A DNA stretch of 64,000 nucleotides, taken from NCBI RefSeq assembly GCF_025907915.1, contig NZ_JAPAAF010000010.1:1-64000 (forward strand), in the 5' to 3' direction. The notes below the pieces were generated by a model. It ran no database searches. It was not told the DNA's origin and was given only the letters and a program-made list of their open reading frames with translations. The position numbers and the translations under genes are program-made. Positions 37,121 through 46,767 of this stretch are shown here, piece after piece. How positions within the stretch are numbered: position 1 is the first letter of the stretch; each line of letters begins with the position of its first letter. Source of the DNA: Gaoshiqia sediminis (lineage in GTDB: Bacteria > Bacteroidota > Bacteroidia > Bacteroidales > Prolixibacteraceae).

Positions 37121-39958
37121 TTAGCCGCGGCGACAAATCAGGTTATATGGACAGGTTTGGCATTTCCTGACCTCCGCTGTTTGATCATACACAGTTGAAT
37201 CGCTGAACATTTCCAATAACAATTCATCCAGACTGGCAACAAATTCATCAGCAATACCGGAATAATTTACCGGTTGGCCGTTTTGCATCACAGAAGGCAA
37301 AAAATCTTCATCAAAAAACTGGTCGATTTTATAAATGGTTGGCAGGATGGGAAGATTTCCCTTATTGCGCCGGTAAATCTCGGCATAAACCAATGTTTGG
37401 AAGATTTCTTTCGGACGTTTTGATTTTTCTCGATCGTAAAATTCCGAAAATTTTTTAAACTTCAAATCCAATGCCCGCCCGGTTTTGTAGTCAATAATCC
37501 TTACCCCGTCTCGGGTTTGATCAATCCGGTCCACAATACCGCCCAACTTTATTTTCCGCGGCACTCCACCGATGGGCAAAACAAATTCTGCTTCGAAATC
37601 CCCCTCTAGTTCCAGCACCGTAAACGGGGCAAAAGCACGGTCATTTTCCAGCATCCGCTCCAGGTAAGTTTGCAGGTTTTCGGCGATCAGGATATTCTTC
37701 CCGGTAATTTTAACGTCCTTCAACGCTCTATCCTTGTAATATTCGCGCGCAAAAGCCGAATGGATGGCCTTGCCGATTTTATTTTTATTGACGGCTACCG
37801 TCTTTAAATCCTCACTGCTAACCTCTTTCCCTTTAAATTCGGTATAAATAAGCTCCGCGGCGTGGTGAAACAAATTTCCAAACAGACGCGGGTCAACATC
37901 TTCCAGCAGTTCATCCGTTTCCTTAATATTGGCCACATGCCGGAAGTAAAATTTCAGTTTACAATCCAGATAGGTATTCAGGGCACTCGGGCTGAGGCGC
38001 TTTTCGGCATACCGCTCCAGCAACCGTTGCTGGTGGACAGCAGTTCCCGGTATCGAAATCGGCTCCGAACCGGATGCTTTAAAATCAAAATCGAGGTGCC
38101 AAAATTCAGGTTTTAGATCAGAATCATACATCATCTGAAAAAGATAACGGCTCATCTCCCCCGTATTCAGCCCGTCACTCGACGAATCGTAAACCAACAC
38201 CACTTCTTCAGCCCGGTGAAGCAACCGATAAAAATAATAGGCATACATGGCATCCTGCTCTTCGTAGGCCGGCAATCCAAAAGCCTTCCGAAGGTTGTAA
38301 GGAATAAAGGAATGAACCGCCGAAGTTTTGGGCAACTTTCCCTCGTTCACCGAAAACAGAACCAGTTTTTTAAAGTCGAGGTTTCGGGTTTCCAGCACGC
38401 CCATCACCTGCAAGCCCGATAGTGGCTCACCCTCGAACGGAATGGCAATGCGCTGTAAGTGTTGCACTAAAATGCGGTAAAAAAGCGATAAAGAAATTTT
38501 CTCCGGATGAAATTGCTCCAGGGTATCCACCAGGCGCTGAACCGCCAGATAAACCTGGTACAGGTATTCGGCCTCCAGATGAACAGATGCTCCTCCCTTG
38601 GATTGATAGCGGACAGCCAGCATCCGGACAAGCTTCATAAAATAATCAGCGCAACCCCGCCAATCTTCCTGCCTGGTAAAAGCCAAACTGAACAATTCAT
38701 CCTTTTTCAGATCGGACGTGCGCACATATATTTTGTTTTGCTGATGAATCTCGCGCACCAGTTTTTTTGATTCCGGGCTCGCCAGCAGCTGATGGTTCAG
38801 CACAGCCAACACCGGACGGTAATAAAAGGCCTCATCTCCATCCAGCCTGCGGAAATTTTTCTGCAACTCGATCAACTGCGAAATCAAACTGTAAACAGGC
38901 GTATTTTGTAACGGATAGCCCATGGTAATATTGATGCTATTGAACCGACAGCCGGCAGCAGAAACCACCGGGATCAAAAAATTCTCGTCGGCCAGCACCA
39001 GCGCGGCATCATCAAAAGAGGTTTTTGCAGCCGGATTGGCCAGAAATTGCTGATGGTTGACCACCTGCGCCTGTGCCACCTGCCCGGGAACCGACACGAC
39101 CTGAATCTTTTTGGCCGGCAGGACATCTTCATCCAATACAAAACCATTGGGCATGGGAAATTCAATCAAATTTTGGCGAATAAACAAGCCTGCCTCATGG
39201 GTAGGATCCTGCACAAACGCCACATCATAATCCCAAAAGAAATCGGCAATACCAGCCGACTTAAACCGACGGAACAGGCTGTTCTCAGCCGCATTCAGCG
39301 CATTAAAACCGACAAAAACATACCGATCGGATGGCAAATTGAGTTCCGGTTGACGCTGTAGTTTTTCAACCAAATCGCGGTACACCAGCCCGCTGTACCC
39401 CACTTGTTCGGCCAGCAACTCGTCCCGAAAACGATGATAAACCGTTGCCAGTTTGTTCCAAATCGTCAGGAACTTCTCCCTGTTAACCGAGGCGCCGGCC
39501 TTTCCCAGATTTCCCCAGAACAACTCAATCGCGCGCTTTTGCCCGGGTGTGAGATAGTCAAAACGGCTTTCAATTTCCTTTAAATCCGAAATATTTTGGA
39601 ACAGGTCATCCGCGTCCAGCAAGTATTTATCCACATCATTAAAATCATTCAGCAGAATTTCGCCCCAAAAGAAAAAATCGTCAAGTTCCTCCAGATGACC
39701 GGTTTCTTCCCGATAAATACGATGCAAACGCAAGATCAGGCTGATCTGGTCTGATATTTGCATCCCCGAAAGCTGTGCCACCAGGTCGTTGATGGTGATT
39801 ACCTCGGGGCCAAGAATCGGGCCGGTGGCCAAATCGTTCAAATAAGCATTGAAAAACACGCCTGACCGGCGACTTGGGAAAACAACCGACAACCGACTGA
39901 TACCGGCCCCGAACTGTTGATCTAAAAAACGGGCAACCTGTTTCAAAAATGGATCCAT
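37121..39958 (-). CDS. AddB-like nuclease subunit with Fe-S cysteines
   Basis: 945-residue protein with a degenerate helicase-like body and a C-terminal PD-(D/E)XK nuclease domain of the RecB/AddB kind: GGIVDRID and RIIDYKTGRA (near residue 825) give the catalytic D...DYK signature. Four cysteines in AddB spacing, one before the nuclease (TYLDCKLKF, near 665) and three at the end (CQTCPYNLIC), can hold a [4Fe-4S] cluster that pins the domain. The N-terminus lacks a clear Walker A motif, as expected for AddB-type subunits. The usual AddA/UvrD-like partner is not next to it. Role: double-strand break processing for recombination. Start at 39958 (MDPFLKQVA) was chosen as the family start; 40000 is also open. 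Confidence 0.85.
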   Translation of the reverse strand: MDPFLKQVARFLDQQFGAGISRLSVVFPSRRSGVFFNAYLNDLATGPILGPEVITINDLVAQLSGMQISDQISLILRLHRIYREETGHLEELDDFFFWGEILLNDFNDVDKYLLDADDLFQNISDLKEIESRFDYLTPGQKRAIELFWGNLGKAGASVNREKFLTIWNKLATVYHRFRDELLAEQVGYSGLVYRDLVEKLQRQPELNLPSDRYVFVGFNALNAAENSLFRRFKSAGIADFFWDYDVAFVQDPTHEAGLFIRQNLIEFPMPNGFVLDEDVLPAKKIQVVSVPGQVAQAQVVNHQQFLANPAAKTSFDDAALVLADENFLIPVVSAAGCRFNSINITMGYPLQNTPVYSLISQLIELQKNFRRLDGDEAFYYRPVLAVLNHQLLASPESKKLVREIHQQNKIYVRTSDLKKDELFSLAFTRQEDWRGCADYFMKLVRMLAVRYQSKGGASVHLEAEYLYQVYLAVQRLVDTLEQFHPEKISLSLFYRILVQHLQRIAIPFEGEPLSGLQVMGVLETRNLDFKKLVLFSVNEGKLPKTSAVHSFIPYNLRKAFGLPAYEEQDAMYAYYFYRLLHRAEEVVLVYDSSSDGLNTGEMSRYLFQMMYDSDLKPEFWHLDFDFKASGSEPISIPGTAVHQQRLLERYAEKRLSPSALNTYLDCKLKFYFRHVANIKETDELLEDVDPRLFGNLFHHAAELIYTEFKGKEVSSEDLKTVAVNKNKIGKAIHSAFAREYYKDRALKDVKITGKNILIAENLQTYLERMLENDRAFAPFTVLELEGDFEAEFVLPIGGVPRKIKLGGIVDRIDQTRDGVRIIDYKTGRALDLKFKKFSEFYDREKSKRPKEIFQTLVYAEIYRRNKGNLPILPTIYKIDQFFDEDFLPSVMQNGQPVNYSGIADEFVASLDELLLEMFSDSTVYDQTAEVRKCQTCPYNLICRRG

Positions 39959-40075
39959 GAAATCGATATTTTTGTTAAAGATAGCACATAAATTGAGCAC
40001 CGTCGAACCGAAAAAAATTACAAAAAGAATAAGCGCTTTAAAATGAATTATTTACAAACAAAAAATCAGAAAACA

Positions 40076-40783
40076 ATGAAAACAATTTATCTCCTTTTGT
40101 GCCTGATGATTCTTAGCGGCGTTTCGATCGCACAGAATCAACTCAACCCGCTGGAATCGACCCCTTACATTGAAGTTACCGGCGAAGGCAAGCTGGAAGT
40201 GGTGCCCGACGAAATCTACCTTCAGTTTACGCTGAAAGAACGCTACGACGGACGCAACAAAATTGAGCTGGACAACCTGGAAAAAAAGATGAAACAACTC
40301 ATGCAGAAAAACAAGTTTAAGCTCGAAGATTTATCCCTGGCCGATGCGTCTGCCGATTTTATCTCCATCAAAAGAAAAAAGAAGGATGTTCTCGCTTCGA
40401 AAGAATTTGTCATGAAAGTTTCCACCACCAGCGAACTGACCGACCTGTTGGCCATTTTAGATGAAGTGGAAGTACAAGACGCCTTTGTAAGCCGGGTTGA
40501 CCACAGCCGGATTGAAGACCTGAAAATAGACGTAAAGATGCAGGCGGTAAAGAATGCCAAAGAAAAAGCATCATATCTGCTGAGTGCCATTGACGAAAAA
40601 CCAGGAAAAGTACTGTTCATTCAGGAACGCGAAACTTACGAACCAATTTTTACCCCCCGAACCAAAATGATGTCCACCGTCATGATGGCCGAAAGTGAGG
40701 ACGCGGCACAGCCGGAAGTGGAAATTTCATTCCAGAAGATTAAGTTGAATTACAAAGTTTTTGCCCGTTTTGCTGTCAACTAA
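40076..40783 (+). CDS. SIMPL (DUF541) domain protein, exported
   Basis: 235-residue protein with signal peptide MKTIYLLLCLMILSGVSIA followed by a SIMPL/DUF541 domain (about residues 30-225): YIEVTGEGKLEVVPDEIYL opens it, and KNAKEKASYLLSAI is the long helix typical of the fold. Proteins of this family form oligomeric rings or bind ligands in the periplasm or cytosol; physiological roles are mostly unknown, with reported links to oxidative stress. Divergent from the AddB-like gene. Terminator at 40836-40877. Confidence 0.88.
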   Translation: MKTIYLLLCLMILSGVSIAQNQLNPLESTPYIEVTGEGKLEVVPDEIYLQFTLKERYDGRNKIELDNLEKKMKQLMQKNKFKLEDLSLADASADFISIKRKKKDVLASKEFVMKVSTTSELTDLLAILDEVEVQDAFVSRVDHSRIEDLKIDVKMQAVKNAKEKASYLLSAIDEKPGKVLFIQERETYEPIFTPRTKMMSTVMMAESEDAAQPEVEISFQKIKLNYKVFARFAVN

Positions 40784-40835
40784 AGTCACAGGCCTATTTA
40801 GTAGCTCCATCGATTTTACGGTGACCGAAAAAAAG

Positions 40836-40877
40836 TTATCCCGTCCGTGTTTATACATGTACGGGATAATTTCTTTT
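40836..40877 (+). terminator. Terminator after the SIMPL gene
   Basis: Arms TTATCCCGT / ACGGGATAA with a 16-base loop, followed by TTTCTTTT. The loop contains the small extra pairing ACATGT. It may also slow the converging cytochrome transcript. Confidence 0.75.
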
Positions 40878-40899
40878 CAGAAAAAACCAATTTTAGCTT

Positions 40900-41367
40900 T
40901 TACCTGTTTCGCACGGCTGCTACCTCTTCAACGGTAACCGGGTCCAGTTTGTTCCCAAAGTTGGAACGGACATACGAAATGACATTGGCCAGCTCCAAAT
41001 CGGTGAGATGATTGTGGGGAGCCATCAAGCTGTTGTATTTTTCACCATTCACCTCAATCTCTCCGGTCATGCCGTGCAACACCAGTTCAATCAGCTGCGT
41101 TTTATCTGCGATGTATTTATTGGGCGTTAGTGGCGGGAAAACCCCGGACACGCCAGCCCCGTTGGCCTGGTGGCAAACCTGACAATATTGTTTATAAACT
41201 TTCTCGCCGGGATGAGGCAGGCTTTTCGCCGATGCTTCTATTTCAGCCCCTTGCTTTTCAGCTAAAGCTGAAGTTTCAAGCGCTTTTGGCTTTTCCTGGC
41301 TTCCGGAGCTGCAGCCAGCGATTAGGATAGCAGTCGCTATAACCAGTAGAAAAAATAACTTACTCAT
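40900..41367 (-). CDS. Class I c-type cytochrome lipoprotein
   Basis: 155-residue exported monohaem cytochrome. Lipobox IAGC (C19) marks it as a lipoprotein, followed by a flexible charged linker and a cytochrome c domain from about residue 53. The haem site is CQVCH (62-66) and the likely distal methionine lies in NSLMAPH. Such proteins carry electrons near the membrane or in the outer leaflet of the periplasm. It needs a haem lyase, which the ResB/CcsA pair in this window could supply. Second gene after ThuA on the minus strand, with 107 bp between; joint transcription is possible. Electron donor and acceptor are unknown. Confidence 0.9.
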   Translation of the reverse strand: MSKLFFLLVIATAILIAGCSSGSQEKPKALETSALAEKQGAEIEASAKSLPHPGEKVYKQYCQVCHQANGAGVSGVFPPLTPNKYIADKTQLIELVLHGMTGEIEVNGEKYNSLMAPHNHLTDLELANVISYVRSNFGNKLDPVTVEEVAAVRNR

Positions 41368-41474
41368 ATGTTTTTCATCTTCTATTATGAATGAAATAAA
41401 CGCTGTTTAAAAACCATTTTGAAGCATACTTGCCAACAAAAACGCGGTCTGATGCCAATAGTTTAGCTTATCCC

Positions 41475-42200
41475 TCACTTTTTCCTTTCCGCCAAATACG
41501 CGATGGCCTGCCGGATCAGTTTCCGGTAATTCTCATCCTGGTAGGCATGATGATCGTGACCGGGCTGCAAATAAATGATCGTCGAAGCTTCATATTGGTT
41601 TACCCAGCCAATGATGGGTGAACTTTCGGCATGCGTTGTTTTAAGCAACGGGATGACAGTAGGCAACACACGAAAATTGCCGTACACCTCATCGAATAAG
41701 ATAAAATCAGCCAATCCCTTCGTTACCGGATGATTGTCCTGCACAATCTGCACTGGCACCGGAGTATCGTGCCGATACGTTGAAAATCCGTTTTCGAGGG
41801 TCATTTGATAGCGTTTTTCATCGAAATAACGCCCGCCAATAATGTGCTCAAACTCATCCCAGGTTTGATACGAAACCAGCGCATGGTGCAAAAACAACAT
41901 GGGTTTGCCCGCTTTCAGCAAACGTAAAAAGGCAGCCTGCTGCTCCGGGCTGATTTCCTGGTACATGTCGTAAAAAACAAGCACATCATAATCATCAAGC
42001 TGTTCTTTTTCCATCAACCGGTTGGCTTCCGGCTGAATTGCTTCTTCCCAGCTTACCCCCTCCAGAGTATCGAACAGGGCAAAAAATGGGTCACGCTCAA
42101 AACTGTGCCCGCCGGTAACCACCAAAACTTTCGTGTTGCCCGAAAAACCGATTACCGGCAATAAAAGCACAGCAAAAAAGGAAAAGATTGTTTTCATCAT
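41475..42200 (-). CDS. ThuA-domain protein, exported
   Basis: 241-residue protein of the ThuA/trehalose-utilisation superfamily, a class I glutamine-amidotransferase-like fold. Signal peptide MMKTIFSFFAVLLLPVIGFSG, then KVLVVTGGHSFERDPF and DVLVFYDMYQEI, and GKPMLFLHHALVSYQTWDEF, where a histidine replaces the usual nucleophile region. The domain is often fused or adjacent to sugar-utilisation genes in Bacteroidota, with no proven enzyme activity. Neighbour is a small cytochrome lipoprotein, a combination seen in secreted carbohydrate oxidation systems, but nothing else here supports that. Confidence 0.85.
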   Translation of the reverse strand: MMKTIFSFFAVLLLPVIGFSGNTKVLVVTGGHSFERDPFFALFDTLEGVSWEEAIQPEANRLMEKEQLDDYDVLVFYDMYQEISPEQQAAFLRLLKAGKPMLFLHHALVSYQTWDEFEHIIGGRYFDEKRYQMTLENGFSTYRHDTPVPVQIVQDNHPVTKGLADFILFDEVYGNFRVLPTVIPLLKTTHAESSPIIGWVNQYEASTIIYLQPGHDHHAYQDENYRKLIRQAIAYLAERKK

Positions 42201-42466
42201 CGCACAAGTTCGTTTCGTTCAAAAGAATATTCAAAGCACAATCGCTGATAAGATGAACAAACCGACAAATTATAAAGTTTATTGGTCACCCAAAAAGCAT
42301 CCAACAAATTGGGCATCAAAACAAACCGGCAAACAAGCTGTTTTTCATTCTAAAAACCGGAAACAGAAGTCCAAAATATTTCCGCTCGTTTTCTTTGACG
42401 AAGCAACTTTTTTCGCAATTTTTAACTCTTATTGAATAAAACAATTTTGTTTTTTTACCAATCAGC
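42201..42466. other. Intergenic region before the AsmA-like gene
   Basis: Non-coding, A/T-rich at both ends. Divergent promoters must lie here. No consensus -7/-33 pair or palindrome was convincing. Confidence 0.3.
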
Positions 42467-45400
42467 ATGACTGCAAAACACACATCCACAAAACGGCATC
42501 TTCTTCGTTGGACGACTTGGACAATGCTTAGCCTGTTGATTGGATGTGCCGCCTATATTTCTATCAAATCCGGCGAATTTGTTCAAAAAGGCATCAACAA
42601 TTACCTGGCCGATGCAACCGGAAACGATTATCGGCTCACTTTTTCGGGCATTCAGGCCAACCTGTTTACCCAAAGCGTTTCCCTGGATTCGGTCCGGCTG
42701 GAGTCGCTAAAAAAAGAAGGCACGCACTATCGCTTTACGTCACTGTCGCTGCGTGCCGGTGGCATTTCAATCAGGGCGTTGCTACTGAACCACAAATTGA
42801 CGGTTAACAAGCTCACTTTGGTTGAACCGGCGCTGGAAACATACAGCCCCGACGGCCGGATACAATCGGAAACCGACAAAAACGACCTGAAAAGAAAACT
42901 TGGACCCTTTTTCGGAAACCGACTCAAAAGCCTGTCCATAAACGAAATAAAACTGCACCACGCAAAAGTAAGTCATTACAACCTGACCGAAAATGCCGTG
43001 TTGCCCGATTCGCTTTCCAATTTTGACATTGGCATTGATCATTTTTTTATAGACCCGGTGACTCTCGCCCGGCACGAAGAATTGTTCCGGGCAGAAGAAA
43101 TTTACTTCCGGATAGGAAACCTCAAACGCATGCTGGGCGACAGCCTGCACCGCCTTTCGGTAGATGAACTGACCTATTCGGTGCGGAAGAATAACATTAC
43201 CGGAAAAAACATTCGCCTCGAACCGGTTGACTCATCCGGAGTGCCAGGCACCCGCTACTGGATTGAGGTGCCCGAAGTGAGGCTGAAATCCGGGAACCTG
43301 CGTAATGTTCTGGTAAACGACACCATCCGGATCGACTCGCTGATCCTCCGAAAAAGCGACATCCGCATCCGACCTTCGGCAAACAACGATGGACTGAACC
43401 TGCGCAAAATCAAAGAATACGACCTGTACCAGCTCATTCGCAACGACTTCAAACAAGTCAATATCAGCCACCTTTCATTCGAAGGGGAAAAAATGCGGAT
43501 TGAACCGCGTACACAAACAGAAAATTCATTCCAGGAATTTAGACGGCTGAAAGTGGAGGTCGATCAGTTCCGGCTGGATTCGACCTCAGGACGGGAGCCT
43601 GCGAAAATCCTGTATTCAAATGTGGTCAGCCTGCATATTGAAGCGTACCTGCTGCAACTGAAGGATGGGGTACACCGGTTTGAAGCGGAAAATATTTCAG
43701 CTTCGAGCCAGGACAGCCTGATCCGGGCCGACAACCTGCGCTTGATGCCCATGACCAACAACCATAAACTTCCGGCCAGTGTACAACTGCATTGCGACAG
43801 TATCCGTCTGCTGTCGGTTGATCTGGCACGTTTGTTCCACCAGCGTGAAATGCCCTTACAGGAAGTAGCCGCATTCAAACCCGAACTCAAACTGCAACAA
43901 TGGCACAACCCAACCGATAAAAACCGAAATAACAACAGCTTACTTTATCACTTTATCGGCGACTACATCAAAGGTGTGTATGCCAATGTAGTAGCGATCG
44001 AGCATGGTTTTTTTCAGGTTGACGATCTGCGCAGCAAGGCCGATACCGGGATCGTTACGGCTAATTTCGACTTTCGCCTCACCGATTTTTCGCTCGACTC
44101 GGTGAGCGCCCGCAGGACCGATAAGTTGTTTTTTGCCACCAACCTGGAATTGAGTTTCCGCGATTACCAGATGAAACTGGCCGACCAATTGCACCAACTG
44201 AAAATCGAAGAAATTACCGTATCGAGCCAGCAAAAACAGGCAGCCATCAAAAAACTACAACTTTTCCCGGATGAAAATCAGAACACAGAAGCGCTCATGA
44301 AACAGCTCAACAGGAGCGAGCGCTACCGGATCAACATCCCGCAATTGCAACTGCGCAATACGGACATCCATCATGCTTTTTTCAATAAAAGACTAAATAT
44401 CAACATATTTTCCATTGTCCAGCCGGAAATATATTTCGAAGTGTTTGCCAATCCGCGCCGGGGCGAAAAAGAATTCAACCCGGAAGAGTTTTATGAATTG
44501 CTCAACAACTACATCGCCCATATCGAAATCAATAAAATAGACCTGTCGAACGGGAAAATCCGGCTGGTAAGCCACAGCAAAAAAGGCCGCACCATTGACC
44601 TGACTAACAAATTCAACCTGGAACTCGACCATTTTGTACTGAATGACGAGGAACTGAAGAAAGACCGCCTGCTGTTTGCCGACCATTTCGACCTGAGCAT
44701 CAAAGACCACTTGTTCAAGCTGTCGGACAATGTACACTTTCTGCAGGCCAGCGAAATCAGCATTTCGTCGCGAACCTCCAACGTATTGATCACCAAAGCG
44801 CTGCTGTATCCCGATATTACCAGCCCCGATTACATGAAACTACCGTGGCACATCCAGGTAAGCGCCCCCAGGATCAGCCTGAAAAACGTAGATCTCCACC
44901 AAGCCTATTTCAATCAAATACTCGATGTGGAATATTTCAAGCTCAACGCTCCGGTGGTCGAAATTTACCGGAACAGCAACGGAAAAGGAAAATTCAATTT
45001 CAGCGACATCAGCGTGCCGTTGCCCGAAGAAATGAAAGAGCTGAACGTACAGCAAGTGGCCATGAACAAGGGACTGCTGAAAATTTACAACATGGATGGC
45101 TTTCAGAAGAACCAGACGGTGAATGCCACGGTCGATTTTGAGGTTGAACAAGCTAACCTGAAAAGACCGGCGAACGATAAAACCGCCCGGTTTACTTCGT
45201 CCAACATCAAAACCCTGATCTCACGCCTGCACCTCACCCCCGAGAAAGTAGCTTACACGATGGATGTGGAAAGCATCAGTTATTCATCGGCAGACAAGCA
45301 ACTTACCTTTGCAGGGTTGGATATCCGTTCGAACCGGGAAAACGACCGGCTGGCACTGGCGGGCATCAGCATGCCCTTGCTGCGCTTCAACGGGCTTGAC

Positions 45401-46711
45401 CCCACGGAGGCCTTTCAGCATAACCGGTTTCATGCCGAACAGATCCGGATGAGCCAACCCATTTTCAAACTGAATGTAACCGAAACGAAACGAAGCAACA
45501 ATCCGTTGTTCATCAAGTTGCCTCCCGACCTGCAAATGGTGATGGACGAACTCTCTGCCCGCGAAGTATCGGTGGATGGAGCAACGTTCATTATTCAAAA
45601 CAAAGGCGAAATCACCCGGCATGATCAGGTTGACCTAAAGCTGGAACAATTCAGGCTGGACAGTACCCTGTCTGAAAAAACACTGGGGGCCGAAAACCTG
45701 GAAATCGTCAAAAACAACCATCATTTCTCGGATAAAAAGAAACGTTACAACCTGGTGGTTGACCGTATCGCTTACACGGGCAACAAGCAACAATTAACTT
45801 TTTCGGGCATCCATATCCAACCGAAATACTCCCGTGAGAGTTTCCAGCAGGCTATCCGCTTTCAAACCGATTATTACTCCGGCGATATCGATCAGCTGGC
45901 ATTTACCGGAATCGATACCGATCGTTGGTTTGCCAAGCGTGAATTTACGGGCAATCAAATCCTGGTTCACGGCGCACGCGTGGACATTTACCGGGACAAA
46001 CGCACACCTTTCAACGAAAAACAACGTCCGCCCCTGCCCCAGGAACTAATCAAAACCTTTGACCTGCCGTTCTATTTCGATTCGGTGAAACTGATCGGTT
46101 CGGAGGTTAGTTACGCCGAGCAATTGGAAGGAATGCCTGCCCCCGGCTACGTGAAATTCACCCGATTGAACATGCGCCTGCACCCGTTCACCAATCTCAC
46201 TTACCTGCGAAACCTGTCCCCAACCCTCCGGATGGCAGCATCGGCCAGGTTGATGAACGTAAGCGACCTGAACGTGAATATGACCTTCAATATGAATTTG
46301 CCAAACTATCCGTTTACTGCCACCGGATCACTTTCACCATTCGACATGACTGTGCTGAACCCTATAACGGAAAACAATGCCAGCATCCTGGTACGATCAG
46401 GGCAGCTCAACCGCTTCGATTTTGAATTCTCGGCCGATGCCGAAAAAGCGAACGGCAAGCTCCGCTTTGCCTACGACGATCTGAAAATTGCCATCCTCGA
46501 ACAAAAAGACGGCGACACCAAAGAGGCCAAGTTCGCCAGCTTCCTGGCCAACAGCCTGATGCTGAAATCCAAAAATCCGCGTACCCGGTTCCTGCTGCCC
46601 GATGATATTTACTTCAGGCGCGACCAAAAGCGGTCCATCATCAACTATTGGTGGAAAACCATTTTCAGCGGCGCAAAAAACACCTTTGGCATCAAGGACG
46701 AAAAAGAATAG
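42467..46711 (+). CDS. Large AsmA/TAM-like envelope protein with about 175-residue repeats
   Basis: 1414-residue protein anchored by one N-terminal helix (about residues 15-34), the rest exposed to the periplasm. The chain is mostly beta-strand-like and is built of at least six related units, starting near residues 186, 363, 535, 717, 889 and 1055 and each about 170-180 long. Each unit has the pattern D-x-x-L-x-x-F-x-L-D-S, then a strand pair, then L-x-L-x-P. The final 250 residues (NVNMTFNMNLPNYPFTATGS onward) carry the AsmA/DUF748-type C-terminal region. Proteins of this superfamily form long lipid-conducting grooves between membranes. Specific substrate unknown. Converges on the GT2 gene with 56 bp between. 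Confidence 0.75.
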   Translation: MTAKHTSTKRHLLRWTTWTMLSLLIGCAAYISIKSGEFVQKGINNYLADATGNDYRLTFSGIQANLFTQSVSLDSVRLESLKKEGTHYRFTSLSLRAGGISIRALLLNHKLTVNKLTLVEPALETYSPDGRIQSETDKNDLKRKLGPFFGNRLKSLSINEIKLHHAKVSHYNLTENAVLPDSLSNFDIGIDHFFIDPVTLARHEELFRAEEIYFRIGNLKRMLGDSLHRLSVDELTYSVRKNNITGKNIRLEPVDSSGVPGTRYWIEVPEVRLKSGNLRNVLVNDTIRIDSLILRKSDIRIRPSANNDGLNLRKIKEYDLYQLIRNDFKQVNISHLSFEGEKMRIEPRTQTENSFQEFRRLKVEVDQFRLDSTSGREPAKILYSNVVSLHIEAYLLQLKDGVHRFEAENISASSQDSLIRADNLRLMPMTNNHKLPASVQLHCDSIRLLSVDLARLFHQREMPLQEVAAFKPELKLQQWHNPTDKNRNNNSLLYHFIGDYIKGVYANVVAIEHGFFQVDDLRSKADTGIVTANFDFRLTDFSLDSVSARRTDKLFFATNLELSFRDYQMKLADQLHQLKIEEITVSSQQKQAAIKKLQLFPDENQNTEALMKQLNRSERYRINIPQLQLRNTDIHHAFFNKRLNINIFSIVQPEIYFEVFANPRRGEKEFNPEEFYELLNNYIAHIEINKIDLSNGKIRLVSHSKKGRTIDLTNKFNLELDHFVLNDEELKKDRLLFADHFDLSIKDHLFKLSDNVHFLQASEISISSRTSNVLITKALLYPDITSPDYMKLPWHIQVSAPRISLKNVDLHQAYFNQILDVEYFKLNAPVVEIYRNSNGKGKFNFSDISVPLPEEMKELNVQQVAMNKGLLKIYNMDGFQKNQTVNATVDFEVEQANLKRPANDKTARFTSSNIKTLISRLHLTPEKVAYTMDVESISYSSADKQLTFAGLDIRSNRENDRLALAGISMPLLRFNGLDPTEAFQHNRFHAEQIRMSQPIFKLNVTETKRSNNPLFIKLPPDLQMVMDELSAREVSVDGATFIIQNKGEITRHDQVDLKLEQFRLDSTLSEKTLGAENLEIVKNNHHFSDKKKRYNLVVDRIAYTGNKQQLTFSGIHIQPKYSRESFQQAIRFQTDYYSGDIDQLAFTGIDTDRWFAKREFTGNQILVHGARVDIYRDKRTPFNEKQRPPLPQELIKTFDLPFYFDSVKLIGSEVSYAEQLEGMPAPGYVKFTRLNMRLHPFTNLTYLRNLSPTLRMAASARLMNVSDLNVNMTFNMNLPNYPFTATGSLSPFDMTVLNPITENNASILVRSGQLNRFDFEFSADAEKANGKLRFAYDDLKIAILEQKDGDTKEAKFASFLANSLMLKSKNPRTRFLLPDDIYFRRDQKRSIINYWWKTIFSGAKNTFGIKDEKE

Positions 46712-46767
46712 TGCAGCATCGTCCATACCCGAACCAAGAACGCCGTGAAATTCAGGAAAAAGAGAAT

